This document shows positions 23,558 through 30,986 of a stretch of 31,360 nt of DNA, piece by piece. The notes under the pieces were generated by a model, which was not told the origin of the DNA, did no database searches, and saw only the letters and a list, made by a program, of their open reading frames with translations. The DNA comes from JBALVT01 sp045110675 (GTDB lineage Bacteria > Pseudomonadota > Gammaproteobacteria > Pseudomonadales > Halieaceae). Positions within the stretch are counted from its first letter, which is position 1; every line of letters begins with the position of its first letter. Both the position numbers and the translations under genes were made by a program. The DNA is taken from NCBI GenBank assembly GCA_045110675.1, contig JBGCGJ010000074.1:1-31360 (forward strand). The letters are read 5' to 3'.

Positions 23558-24718
23558 TCAAGGCTTATCCGCACCCACAACCCACATCGAAAAGAACTGA
23601 GCTCCGCCACCATAGGCGTGTCCGAGCGCCAGCTTGGCACCGTCCACCTGATGATCACCCGCGTCGCCTCGCACCTGTCTCGCCGCCTCGGCAAAACGAA
23701 TCATACCCGAAGCACCAATGGGATTTGAGGACAGCACACCGCCTGAACAATTCCATGGGATATCGCCACCATCAAGTGCAGTGGCGCCCTCCATCGTCAA
23801 TTTCCAGCCTTCTCCTTCAGCTGCAAAACCAAGGTTCTCCAACCACATCGGTTCGTACCAACTGAAGGGCACATACACTTCTGCACAGTCGAGTTCCTTG
23901 CGCGGATTACTGATTCCGGCCTGCTTGTACACATCCGCAGCACAATCGCGTCCGGCCTGCGGACTCACCTCCTCTCGCCCCGCATACATAGTCGGCTCCG
24001 AACGCATGGCAACACCTTTGATCCAGGCTGGCGTCTTAGGCGACTGTTCTACCAAGTCCTCAGAGGCGATCACCATAGCGCAAGCGCCATCAGAAGATGG
24101 GCATGCTTCAAGGAATCGAATGGGATCCCACAGCATCATCGACTCTTCAACTTCCTGCTTGGTGATGTTGGGCAGTTGTAAATGGGCTAGAGGATTGCGT
24201 GCTCCTTGCAGTCGGTCTTTCACGGCCACTGCTATCCCCGCGTCATAAGGCGCACCTGACCTGCGCATATACTCGCGAATAATTGGCGCGAAGTATCCGC
24301 CTGCACCTGCGTTCAGATGCGCGGAAAAAGGTTGCGGAGTAGACAACGCCCACATCGCATTAGACTCAGACTGCTTTTCAAAGGTAACGGTAAGTACACG
24401 CTTAAATGTTCCGCTTTGTACATGGGACGCGGCAACCAGCGCTGTAGACCCTCCGACCGAGCCGGCGGTGTGTACGCGAATCATCGGTTTGCCATTACAT
24501 CCGAGTGCGTCGGTGAGATAAATTTCCGGCATGATCACGCCTTCAAACATATCCGGCGCCTTGCCGATAATCACCGCTTCGATGTCATCCCAGACCAGCC
24601 CCGCATCCTGTAAAGCGTTTAACGCCGCTTCGCGAACCAGCCCCGCGATGGACACATCGCCGCGCTTGGTTTGATATTTAGTTTGGCCGATGCCGACCAC
24701 TGCTGCCAAAGTCGCCAT
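23558..24718 (-). CDS. Thiolase-fold lipid-transfer/SCP-x-like protein lacking the nucleophilic Cys
   Basis: Protein of 386 residues with the thiolase fold: AAVVGIGQTKYQTKRGDVS at the N-terminus, ACPSSDGACAMVIASEDL in the middle and a glycine-rich end (NCSGGVLSSNPIGASGMIRFAEAARQVRG, broken here only for description). Where thiolases have CxSG/CATGS, this protein has AGSVGGSTALV (85-95), so the nucleophile position is Ser87. The C-terminal His is retained in LALGHAYGGG. Thiolase-fold proteins without this Cys, such as the Ltp2/Ltp3 group, act as retro-aldolases on steroid side-chain CoA esters together with a DUF35 partner. The start ATG shares one base with the stop of the upstream paralogue (TAATG), showing tight coupling and suggesting a heteromeric complex. 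Confidence 0.88.
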   Translation of the reverse strand: MATLAAVVGIGQTKYQTKRGDVSIAGLVREAALNALQDAGLVWDDIEAVIIGKAPDMFEGVIMPEIYLTDALGCNGKPMIRVHTAGSVGGSTALVAASHVQSGTFKRVLTVTFEKQSESNAMWALSTPQPFSAHLNAGAGGYFAPIIREYMRRSGAPYDAGIAVAVKDRLQGARNPLAHLQLPNITKQEVEESMMLWDPIRFLEACPSSDGACAMVIASEDLVEQSPKTPAWIKGVAMRSEPTMYAGREEVSPQAGRDCAADVYKQAGISNPRKELDCAEVYVPFSWYEPMWLENLGFAAEGEGWKLTMEGATALDGGDIPWNCSGGVLSSNPIGASGMIRFAEAARQVRGDAGDHQVDGAKLALGHAYGGGAQFFSMWVVGADKP

Positions 24719-25776
24719 TACACGGCCTCCAGAACGGTTACTAGATTGTGCTGCAAACAGGGCCCGCTGGTTGCATGTGCAACACCCCGTTGCGCCTCAC
24801 CGGAAACAATGCGATTGAACACCTCACCGATGCGAGACAAGCCTGATGCCATCATCAGATTACCGGCCAGGACCCCGCCACTGGGATTGATCTGAGTCGA
24901 CTCATCCAGGCCCAAGGCGCGAGACAACAGAATCTCCTGATGGCTAAAAGGTGCATACAGTTCCGCCACATCGACATTACCGTTGGCAACACCGGCCATT
25001 TCACCGGCTTTTCGTGTCGACGCTGAATCGGTCAGATCTCGCATCCCCAAGTTATGGGATTCAATACGATGATCGATCCCGCTGATCTTCACATAGGGCT
25101 TGCCCCACTGTTTGGCCTGATCCACAGTGGCAATAATCATCGCGCTGGCACCGTCTGAGCTGGGACAGCAATCGTGTAGCTTCAAAGGAGAGACAAAGTT
25201 CTCTATTTGCAGCAACTCATCGGTGGTGACCTGCCCAGATAGCTGCGCGTGGGGATTGTTGACCGCGTTGTTGCGCGAGCGAGCCACAACATCTGCCATA
25301 TCCCGCTCGGTAATCACGCCCTGGTCCAACATCATTCTGGCCTGCATTGCCGCCAGGGAGACAGTGTCTACCCACAGGGGCGCCAAATAGTAGGGATCCA
25401 ATTGTTGGGACAGCACGATGGGAAGCTCGCCGGGTGAGGACAAACCAAATCCATAGATCAACGCTGAGTCGGCGTGGCCCATGCGAATTTTCAGCATAGA
25501 TTCGTAGAGCGCCCACGCCGCATCCATCTCAACATGCGATTCTTTGATCGGAGGAACTGCCCCTAAAGCATCAACTCCGGCTACAAACGCAAATGCAGCG
25601 CCCTGCAGATAGTCGCAGCTGCCAGAACAAACAAAATCTACATCCTGCGCGTTACCCAGGCCTACTTGATCGAATACCGCTCGAAGCTGCGGCATAATCA
25701 GCTCCACCTCATTGGCCGCACCGGCTTTGCGCACGCAGTCCGATTGGCTGTACGCCACTATCGCTATGTCTCTCAT
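24718..25776 (-). CDS. Second thiolase-fold protein lacking the nucleophilic Cys
   Basis: I start at the ATG at 25776 (352 residues), four bases after the stop of the DUF35 gene, with a GGGGGAG ribosome site. An in-frame TTG at 25800 would overlap that gene. The protein reads MRDIAIVAYSQSDCVRK at the N-terminus, VCSGSCDYLQGAAFAFVAG near 49-67, CCPSSDGASAMIIATVDQAK, AELYAPFSHQEILL and INPSGGVLAGNLMMASGL. At the nucleophile site it has HVEMDAAWALYES (81-93), with no cysteine. It is therefore not a classical thiolase. It resembles the SCP-x/lipid-transfer thiolase-like group and is a diverged partner of the product of 23558-24718, translationally coupled through TAATG. Confidence 0.86.
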   Translation of the reverse strand: MRDIAIVAYSQSDCVRKAGAANEVELIMPQLRAVFDQVGLGNAQDVDFVCSGSCDYLQGAAFAFVAGVDALGAVPPIKESHVEMDAAWALYESMLKIRMGHADSALIYGFGLSSPGELPIVLSQQLDPYYLAPLWVDTVSLAAMQARMMLDQGVITERDMADVVARSRNNAVNNPHAQLSGQVTTDELLQIENFVSPLKLHDCCPSSDGASAMIIATVDQAKQWGKPYVKISGIDHRIESHNLGMRDLTDSASTRKAGEMAGVANGNVDVAELYAPFSHQEILLSRALGLDESTQINPSGGVLAGNLMMASGLSRIGEVFNRIVSGEAQRGVAHATSGPCLQHNLVTVLEAV

Positions 25777-25780
25777 GGCC

Positions 25781-26296
25781 CTACTCCCCCAACCCTTCAA
25801 CCGGCAACTTACCGATCATTTCAAACGGTACATCCGGTTCATCCAGTGGTTTAAAGTAGCGAATATTGTCCATAGCGTAGGTCCACTCTTCTTCGGGCTT
25901 CCACACCGCTTGAACCCTCTGGCCCATATGAACCTCCTCGTTCACACATTCGCTCATCAGATGAATGAAGGAGATATTGGCACCATCGGCCACCAGGTTG
26001 GCGATGATATACGGCGGTTTGATGGGATTGCCCGGGATGGGTATTGCCACAATGGTGAATGACTCTACGGTGGCCTTGTCCGAAAGCTGCACTTCTTCGG
26101 TCGTTGCCACGCCGCAAATAGCACAGGAGCCACGTGGAGGACAGTAGACATTGCTACAGCTGGGACAGCGCTGCCCCGTTAATTGTCCCTTTTTAATTCC
26201 CGACAGAAATCGCGTCGTCGCAGCTCCCGCAGTGAAGTTATATTTGTGGACGATGGGCACATCAATGCCGGTAACCATTTCTTGTTCATCAGTCAT
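25781..26296 (-). CDS. DUF35 OB-fold protein with intact zinc ribbon
   Basis: Protein of 171 residues. The N-terminal rubredoxin-like zinc ribbon is complete: RCPSCSNVYCPPRGSCAICG, with the CxxC pairs at Cys44/Cys47 and Cys58/Cys61. It is followed by the OB-fold with VESFTIVAIPIPG, PPYIIANLVADG and MGQRVQAVW. DUF35 proteins bind thiolase-fold partners and CoA esters, for example beside HMG-CoA synthase/acetoacetyl-CoA thiolase in archaea and Ltp2-type aldolases in steroid catabolism. Its gene sits 9 bases after a second DUF35 gene and 4 bases before a thiolase-fold gene. A strong AGGAG, which overlaps the preceding stop codon, lies 6 nt before the ATG. It most likely forms a complex with one of the two thiolase-fold proteins. 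Confidence 0.92.
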   Translation of the reverse strand: MTDEQEMVTGIDVPIVHKYNFTAGAATTRFLSGIKKGQLTGQRCPSCSNVYCPPRGSCAICGVATTEEVQLSDKATVESFTIVAIPIPGNPIKPPYIIANLVADGANISFIHLMSECVNEEVHMGQRVQAVWKPEEEWTYAMDNIRYFKPLDEPDVPFEMIGKLPVEGLGE

Positions 26297-26305
26297 TCGA
26301 ATCTC

Positions 26306-26746
26306 CTAGATCAGCTCGAAACAGCGAATATCGGTGATCATACCCACCGTCTCATCTGCCCAGACCGCTTTAACTCGTGCTCCCGTTGTGACATCACCCT
26401 CATTGTCTGCGGCGACACAGTGGATCATAGGTACGTCTGCTCCATCCAACTTGATCATGGCCCAGGCAAAGGGTTGATCCATAGGATGTGCTTCACGGGG
26501 TTGCTTGACCCAGCACCAGCTAACTATCTCGCCCACTTGTTGAACGTCGATAAACTCACTCAGCTCTTCGGCGGTATCCGGGTCATACTCCATGGGCGGC
26601 ACAATCACCCGGCCATCGCTGGCCTTAATGCCAACAATTTTTCGATTTCTCAGTTCTGTGAGAAATCTTCCAATCACAGGCCCGGTGGAACGGGTGTAGG
26701 TGTAACCAAGCTCAAAGGCTTGGCTCAGGACTTCTGGCTGCGACAC
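26306..26746 (-). CDS. DUF35 OB-fold protein with lost zinc ribbon
   Basis: Two in-frame GTG codons, at 26752 and 26746, could start this gene. The ribosome site AGGAGG (26756-26761) is 3 nt from the first and 9 nt from the second, so I prefer 26746 (146 residues; 148 from 26752). The OB-fold part is clear: FIDVQQVGEIVSWCWV, PFAWAMIKLDGADVPMIHCV, TGARVKAVWAD and ITDIRCFEL. In the zinc-ribbon position it reads KIVGIKASDGRVIVPPMEYD. The PP is kept but all four cysteines are gone, so it cannot bind zinc there. It is the first gene of the eight-gene minus-strand block and likely pairs with the zinc-containing DUF35 protein or with one of the thiolase-fold proteins. Confidence 0.85.
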   Translation of the reverse strand: MSQPEVLSQAFELGYTYTRSTGPVIGRFLTELRNRKIVGIKASDGRVIVPPMEYDPDTAEELSEFIDVQQVGEIVSWCWVKQPREAHPMDQPFAWAMIKLDGADVPMIHCVAADNEGDVTTGARVKAVWADETVGMITDIRCFELI

Positions 26747-26755
26747 GGTCACGGC

Positions 26756-26761
26756 CCTCCT
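26756..26761 (-). promoter_or_regulatory. Ribosome binding site AGGAGG that decides between two GTG starts
   Basis: A full-consensus AGGAGG on the minus strand lies 3 nt from GTG 26752 and 9 nt from GTG 26746. Spacing favours the second. Confidence 0.6.
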
Positions 26762-26953
26762 CAGTCAATGGGGGAATCAGAGCACAGAGTATCGACCACC
26801 GGCGCCCAGTGCTCAATGACACAAAGGATCAAATGCCTATGACATTTCTGATCAACCATCCATGGTCAATTGGCCGAGCATTTGCTACCTTCTTGCGACA
26901 CAAAATCCTGCATCACTGCTCCACAATCGAGCGGTATATTTCGCACCATCCAT
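26762..26953. promoter_or_regulatory. Divergent intergenic region between the DUF35 operon and the bifunctional beta-oxidation gene
   Basis: About 190 bases without a gene drive two divergent units. A TATATT (26935-26940) could be a plus-strand -10 box, but no good -35 box is found 16-18 bases before it. ACCAT-CC-ATGGT (26855-26866) is a small inverted repeat near the centre and may be an operator. I could not match it to a known fatty-acid or steroid regulator site. Confidence 0.35.
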
Positions 26954-26966
26954 AGGGGAGCAAAAA

Positions 26967-29039
26967 ATGGTCGCATTGACTGATATGACTGACTACGACG
27001 TTGAAGATGGCATTGCTGTAATCACTATCAATAACCCTCCGGTCAACGCCCTAAGTCAGGGAGTTCGAGCGGGCCTGAAGGAAGGCGTCGCCAAAGCACT
27101 GGATGATAGCAGCGTTACTGCCATAGTCATTCACTGCGCAGGACGCACCTTTATTGCCGGTGCAGATATCACCGAATTCGCCAGCGGTCCACTGGAACCC
27201 GGCCTGCATGAGGTCCTGGAGGCCATGGATAATTCCCCCAAGCCCGTCGTAGCTGCCATACACGGCACTGCTCTGGGCGGTGGACTTGAAACCGCACTGT
27301 GTTGCCACTTCAGAGTCAGTAACGATAGCGCCCAAATGGGCTTGCCCGAAGTAAAACTCGGTCTACTTCCAGGGGCTGGTGGCACGCAGCGACTGCCGCG
27401 GGTCGTCGGCGTCGAAAAAGCGCTGCAGATGATGACATCAGGCACCCCCATTGGCGCAGCAGAAGCTATGAAGTTTGGGCTGGTCGACAAGATTGTCGAG
27501 GGGGATCTGCGCGAGGGCGCTATCAGCTTTGCACGGGAAGTGCTGGCAAGCGATACACCACTAACCAGAATTCGCGACCGCGACGATAAATTGGCAGATG
27601 CGAAAGCGGACCCCGCCGTATTTGATTCAGCCCGCGCGGCTATCGCTCGCAAGTCACGCGGTTTCCTCGCACCGGAGTACAATATCCGCTGTATCGAGGC
27701 CGCTGTTAATCAGCCCTTCGACGAGGGAATGGCTACCGAAGCTAAACTCTTTATGGAGTTGATGAGCGGTTCACAAGCTGCAGCGCAACAATACTTTTTC
27801 TTTGCCGAGCGGCAGGCCGCCAGAGTCCCGGATGTCCCCAAGGAAACCGCGGAAATCCCGATCAAAAAAGTGGGAGTCATTGGCGCCGGCACGATGGGCG
27901 GTGGTATTGCCATGAATATGGCCAACGTAGGCATACCGGTGACCATCACAGAAACCAGCCAGGAAGCGCTTGATAGAGGCTTGGGGGTGATCCGCAAGAA
28001 CTACGAGCGGAGTGCGAAGAAAGGTCGTATGAGCGCCGATGAACTCGAAAAGCGCTGCGGCCTCATTACCGGCACCCTCGAGATAGAAGACCTGGCGGAT
28101 TGCGATCTCGTGATAGAAGCCGTTTTTGAAAATATGGCGGTGAAAAAGGAAATCTTCAGCAAGCTCGATTCTATCGTTAAACAAGGCGCTATTCTCGCCT
28201 CTAACACCTCTGCTCTGGACCTCAACGAAATTGCCAGCGCTACCACAAGACCAGAATTCGTGATCGGCTTGCACTTCTTTTCGCCGGCCAATGTTATGAA
28301 GCTGGTGGAGATTGTTCGCGGTGACAAAACCAGTAAAGAAGTGATAAAAACTTCTATGTCGTTCGCCAAGAAAATCAAGAAAGTGGCCGTGCTGGTGGGC
28401 GTATGCCCCGGCTTTGTCGGCAACCGTATTCTCTTCCGCCGCCAGGAGCAAGCTCAGCAGCTGATTCTTGAAGGCGCCCTGCCCCAACAGATTGATAAAG
28501 TACTGGTAGAGTTTGGTTTGCCCATGGGGCCTTTTCAGATGAGCGATCTCGCCGGGCTCGATTTGGGTTGGAGCAAAGAAACATCGACCGGCTCCACTAT
28601 CGCCGAGCGATTGTGCGAAGCAGATCGTCGCGGTCAAAAAACCGGCGCGGGATATTACGATTATGATGAGAATCGCCAAGCCACTCCCTCTCCTTTTGTT
28701 GAAGGTATCATCAAGGAATTTGTAGAAAAGGCCGGAAAACAACAGCGTGCAATCTCAGACCAGGAAATTCTCGAACGCTGCCTGTACCCAATGATTAATG
28801 AGGGCGCAAAAATATTGGAAGAAGGTATTGCCATTCGCGCCAGCGATATCGATGTCACCTGGGTCTACGGCTACGGTTGGCCTGTTTACCGCGGCGGCCC
28901 AATGCACTACGCGAACAGCATTGGGCTCAGTACTATCGCGACAAAAATGCGCGAGTATCACGCAGAAACGGGGGATTCCAATTGGGCTCCCTGCAAACTG
29001 CTCGGCGAGTTAGCTGATCAAGGTAAAGGGTTTTCCTAG
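26967..29039 (+). CDS. Bifunctional enoyl-CoA hydratase / 3-hydroxyacyl-CoA dehydrogenase
   Basis: I start at the ATG at 26967 (690 residues), with AGGGGAG 6 nt upstream. The upstream in-frame ATG at 26862 adds 35 residues unlike the family. The N-terminal crotonase domain (about 1-190) has GADITEFASG, GTALGGGLETALCC with Glu108, and MGLPEVKLGLLPGAGGTQRL with Glu128, so the hydratase site is complete. The dehydrogenase half begins at about 299 with the NAD loop VGVIGAGTMGGGIAMNMAN. It carries the catalytic His in VIGLHFFSPANVMKLVEI and PGFVGNRILF, then the C-terminal DLAGLDLGW and GYGWPVYRGGPMHYAN regions. The length and order match the FadJ/peroxisomal bifunctional type of about 700 residues. 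It catalyses two successive beta-oxidation steps and is divergent from the DUF35/thiolase-like block, which it complements. Confidence 0.95.
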   Translation: MVALTDMTDYDVEDGIAVITINNPPVNALSQGVRAGLKEGVAKALDDSSVTAIVIHCAGRTFIAGADITEFASGPLEPGLHEVLEAMDNSPKPVVAAIHGTALGGGLETALCCHFRVSNDSAQMGLPEVKLGLLPGAGGTQRLPRVVGVEKALQMMTSGTPIGAAEAMKFGLVDKIVEGDLREGAISFAREVLASDTPLTRIRDRDDKLADAKADPAVFDSARAAIARKSRGFLAPEYNIRCIEAAVNQPFDEGMATEAKLFMELMSGSQAAAQQYFFFAERQAARVPDVPKETAEIPIKKVGVIGAGTMGGGIAMNMANVGIPVTITETSQEALDRGLGVIRKNYERSAKKGRMSADELEKRCGLITGTLEIEDLADCDLVIEAVFENMAVKKEIFSKLDSIVKQGAILASNTSALDLNEIASATTRPEFVIGLHFFSPANVMKLVEIVRGDKTSKEVIKTSMSFAKKIKKVAVLVGVCPGFVGNRILFRRQEQAQQLILEGALPQQIDKVLVEFGLPMGPFQMSDLAGLDLGWSKETSTGSTIAERLCEADRRGQKTGAGYYDYDENRQATPSPFVEGIIKEFVEKAGKQQRAISDQEILERCLYPMINEGAKILEEGIAIRASDIDVTWVYGYGWPVYRGGPMHYANSIGLSTIATKMREYHAETGDSNWAPCKLLGELADQGKGFS

Positions 29040-29070
29040 AGATCTACCGCAACTGCAACGGCGCTTTCTT

Positions 29071-29084
29071 AGGAGGCGCCTCCT
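29071..29084. other. Perfect palindrome upstream of the gamma-glutamyltransferase gene
   Basis: AGGAGGCGCCTCCT is fully self-complementary and lies 31 bases after the bifunctional gene's stop and 24 bases before the next ATG. TTT follows. It may be a weak terminator for the upstream gene. It also contains an AGGAGG, too far from the ATG to serve as its ribosome site. Confidence 0.4.
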
Positions 29085-29108
29085 TTAAAGCTCGGATGTA
29101 TTTTTAGT

Positions 29109-30779
29109 ATGCGACCCTTTCAGTCCATTATTTCCATCTTCCTGGTCCTGTTCAGTCAAACCGCGTGGTCAACTACCGCTGCGGTTTCGATGCCAGAACC
29201 TCACGCGGCAGAGGCTGCAAAAAAGATCCTTCTGGACGGAGGCAACGCTGTTGATGCCGCAATCGCCAGCGCTTTCGTTCTGTCAGTAAGCTACCCGGAA
29301 GCCGGCAATATTGGCGGTGGCGGATTTATGCTCAGCTTTATGGATGGCGAGCCTGCGTTTCTGGATTTTCGCGAGCGTGCCCCACAGGCTTCACATCGCG
29401 ATATGTATCTGGAAGACACCGGAGCTGTGATACCCGATGCCTCACTACTCGGAGGCAAGGCTTCAGGTGTTCCTGGAACCGTGAAGGGGATGTTCGAAGC
29501 GCATAAACGTTACGGCACTGTTTCCTGGGAGAAACTACTGCAGCCGGCCATCGCATTGGCAAGCAATGGCTTCAACGTGCCTACAGTGTTAGCGGAATAC
29601 GCTCAGGCTAAGATAGAAGAAATCGACGGCAAGACCAACTTCGAAAAACATTTTGGGCACATGCAGGCTGGGAAGACATTTACGCAGCCACAATTGGCCA
29701 AAACTCTAGCCCTCATTGCGCAAGATCCAGAACAATTTTATACCGGGACCATCGCCACCCAGATAGTGGCACAAATGAAAACCTCTGCCGGGTTGATTAC
29801 ACTAAGAGATCTCGCAGATTACCAAGCCAAGTGGCGCACACCGTTGCAGTCCAGCTGGCGCGGTACCACGATACTTACCGCACCGCCACCCAGCTCCGGT
29901 GGTTTCGCCCTCATACAATTGCTTTCAATGCGAGACTACGCCAGCGAGCACTTTGACAATGTTGCACATAATTCGCCTGCTTATATTCATCTGTTGGCTG
30001 AAATCGAAAAAAGAGTTTTCGCCGATCGGGCCGCGTACCTGGGCGATCCGGACTTCGTAGACGTACCCATGCGTCAGCTGCTCGCACCCGATTATCTTGC
30101 CCGTCGGGCCCGCTCTATAGAGCCTGGAAGCATTTCCAAAACGACTGCTGTTTCCGCAGGACTGGAATCCGTCGACACCACTCATTTTTCAATTTTGGAT
30201 CATGATGGTAATGCGGTATCGCTAACCTATACGCTCAACTGGGAATTCGGCTCCGGCGTAGTGGTCGACGGTGCCGGCTTTGTAATGAACAACGAGATGG
30301 ACGATTTCAGCGTGAAGCCCGGCGTTAAAAATAAATTCGGTGTCATTGGCAACACGCACAACGCCATCGCTCCTGGCAAGCGAATGCTGTCGTCGATGAC
30401 ACCGACAATTCTTCTAAAAGAAAATAGACCGACTCTGATCCTGGGCACCCCGGGAGGAAGCACCATTTTTACTTCTGTATTTCAGGTTATTCTCAATCTC
30501 TATGACTACCAGATGCCGCTACAACAGGCCGTAAACGTCACGCGGTTTCATCATCAACTTCCCGATGCAACATTGCTGCGACACGATCAACGGCCTATTG
30601 ATACACAGACCAAACAAGCGCTAGAAAAAATGGGTTATAGCGTGCAACCCAACAGCTGGGGTGACCTGGGCGATATCGCTGCGATCCAAGTGAGCGACAA
30701 GCGTGTGCGGGCTGCCAGTGATAATCGAGGTCGTGGCGTTGCGTTGCTAATACCCCGGCCAGAGCGACCGGTTGATTAA
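29109..30779 (+). CDS. ggt: Gamma-glutamyltransferase (periplasmic)
   Basis: Protein of 556 residues with a signal peptide (MRPFQSIISIFLVLFSQTAW, cleavage near residue 21). It is an Ntn-hydrolase that self-cleaves into two subunits. The nucleophile is the first Thr of VDTTHFSILDHDGNAVS (Thr357). Other blocks are the substrate-binding Arg in DFRERAP (Arg88), GGNAVDAAIA (44-53), GNIGGGGFM, YTLNWEFGSGVV, NNEMDDFSVKPG and SSMTPTIL followed by GTPGGSTI. It transfers or hydrolyses the gamma-glutamyl group of glutathione and related peptides in the periplasm. No good ribosome site precedes ATG 29109. Its place between beta-oxidation genes and an extradiol dioxygenase may be incidental. Confidence 0.95.
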   Translation: MRPFQSIISIFLVLFSQTAWSTTAAVSMPEPHAAEAAKKILLDGGNAVDAAIASAFVLSVSYPEAGNIGGGGFMLSFMDGEPAFLDFRERAPQASHRDMYLEDTGAVIPDASLLGGKASGVPGTVKGMFEAHKRYGTVSWEKLLQPAIALASNGFNVPTVLAEYAQAKIEEIDGKTNFEKHFGHMQAGKTFTQPQLAKTLALIAQDPEQFYTGTIATQIVAQMKTSAGLITLRDLADYQAKWRTPLQSSWRGTTILTAPPPSSGGFALIQLLSMRDYASEHFDNVAHNSPAYIHLLAEIEKRVFADRAAYLGDPDFVDVPMRQLLAPDYLARRARSIEPGSISKTTAVSAGLESVDTTHFSILDHDGNAVSLTYTLNWEFGSGVVVDGAGFVMNNEMDDFSVKPGVKNKFGVIGNTHNAIAPGKRMLSSMTPTILLKENRPTLILGTPGGSTIFTSVFQVILNLYDYQMPLQQAVNVTRFHHQLPDATLLRHDQRPIDTQTKQALEKMGYSVQPNSWGDLGDIAAIQVSDKRVRAASDNRGRGVALLIPRPERPVD

Positions 30780-30954
30780 GTCTTGAATCGCCATGTGTAT
30801 TATTTTTTATACCACCGAAGGATGTAATCCAGCGACTGTGACGGCGAGTTCAAATATGGTGAATACTATTGGTACTATCGCTTCGCAAACTATCGCACTA
30901 GCCTTGAGCCATAAAAAATTGCATCGGGTCAGCCATCCATAGTGGCACGCGATC

Positions 30955-30976
30955 GACACACACTAGACACACACTA
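30955..30976 (+). repeat. Tandem 11-base repeat in the dioxygenase leader
   Basis: GACACACACTA occurs twice without a gap (30955-30965 and 30966-30976). It ends at the start of the AGGAG ribosome site. It may be a slippage product of an AC-rich leader. Confidence 0.6.
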
Positions 30977-30986
30977 GGAGTTGCAC

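Noticed and set aside
27771..28742. A 323-codon open frame on the minus strand opposite the bifunctional beta-oxidation gene
   Set aside because: The coding strand holds an intact dehydrogenase domain with all motifs. The antisense translation has no recognisable motif.
30780..30954. The gene-free stretch between the gamma-glutamyltransferase and dioxygenase genes
   Set aside because: I looked for a small gene, an RNA or a clear promoter in it and found none I can support. Several AT-rich patches lack paired -35 and -10 boxes.
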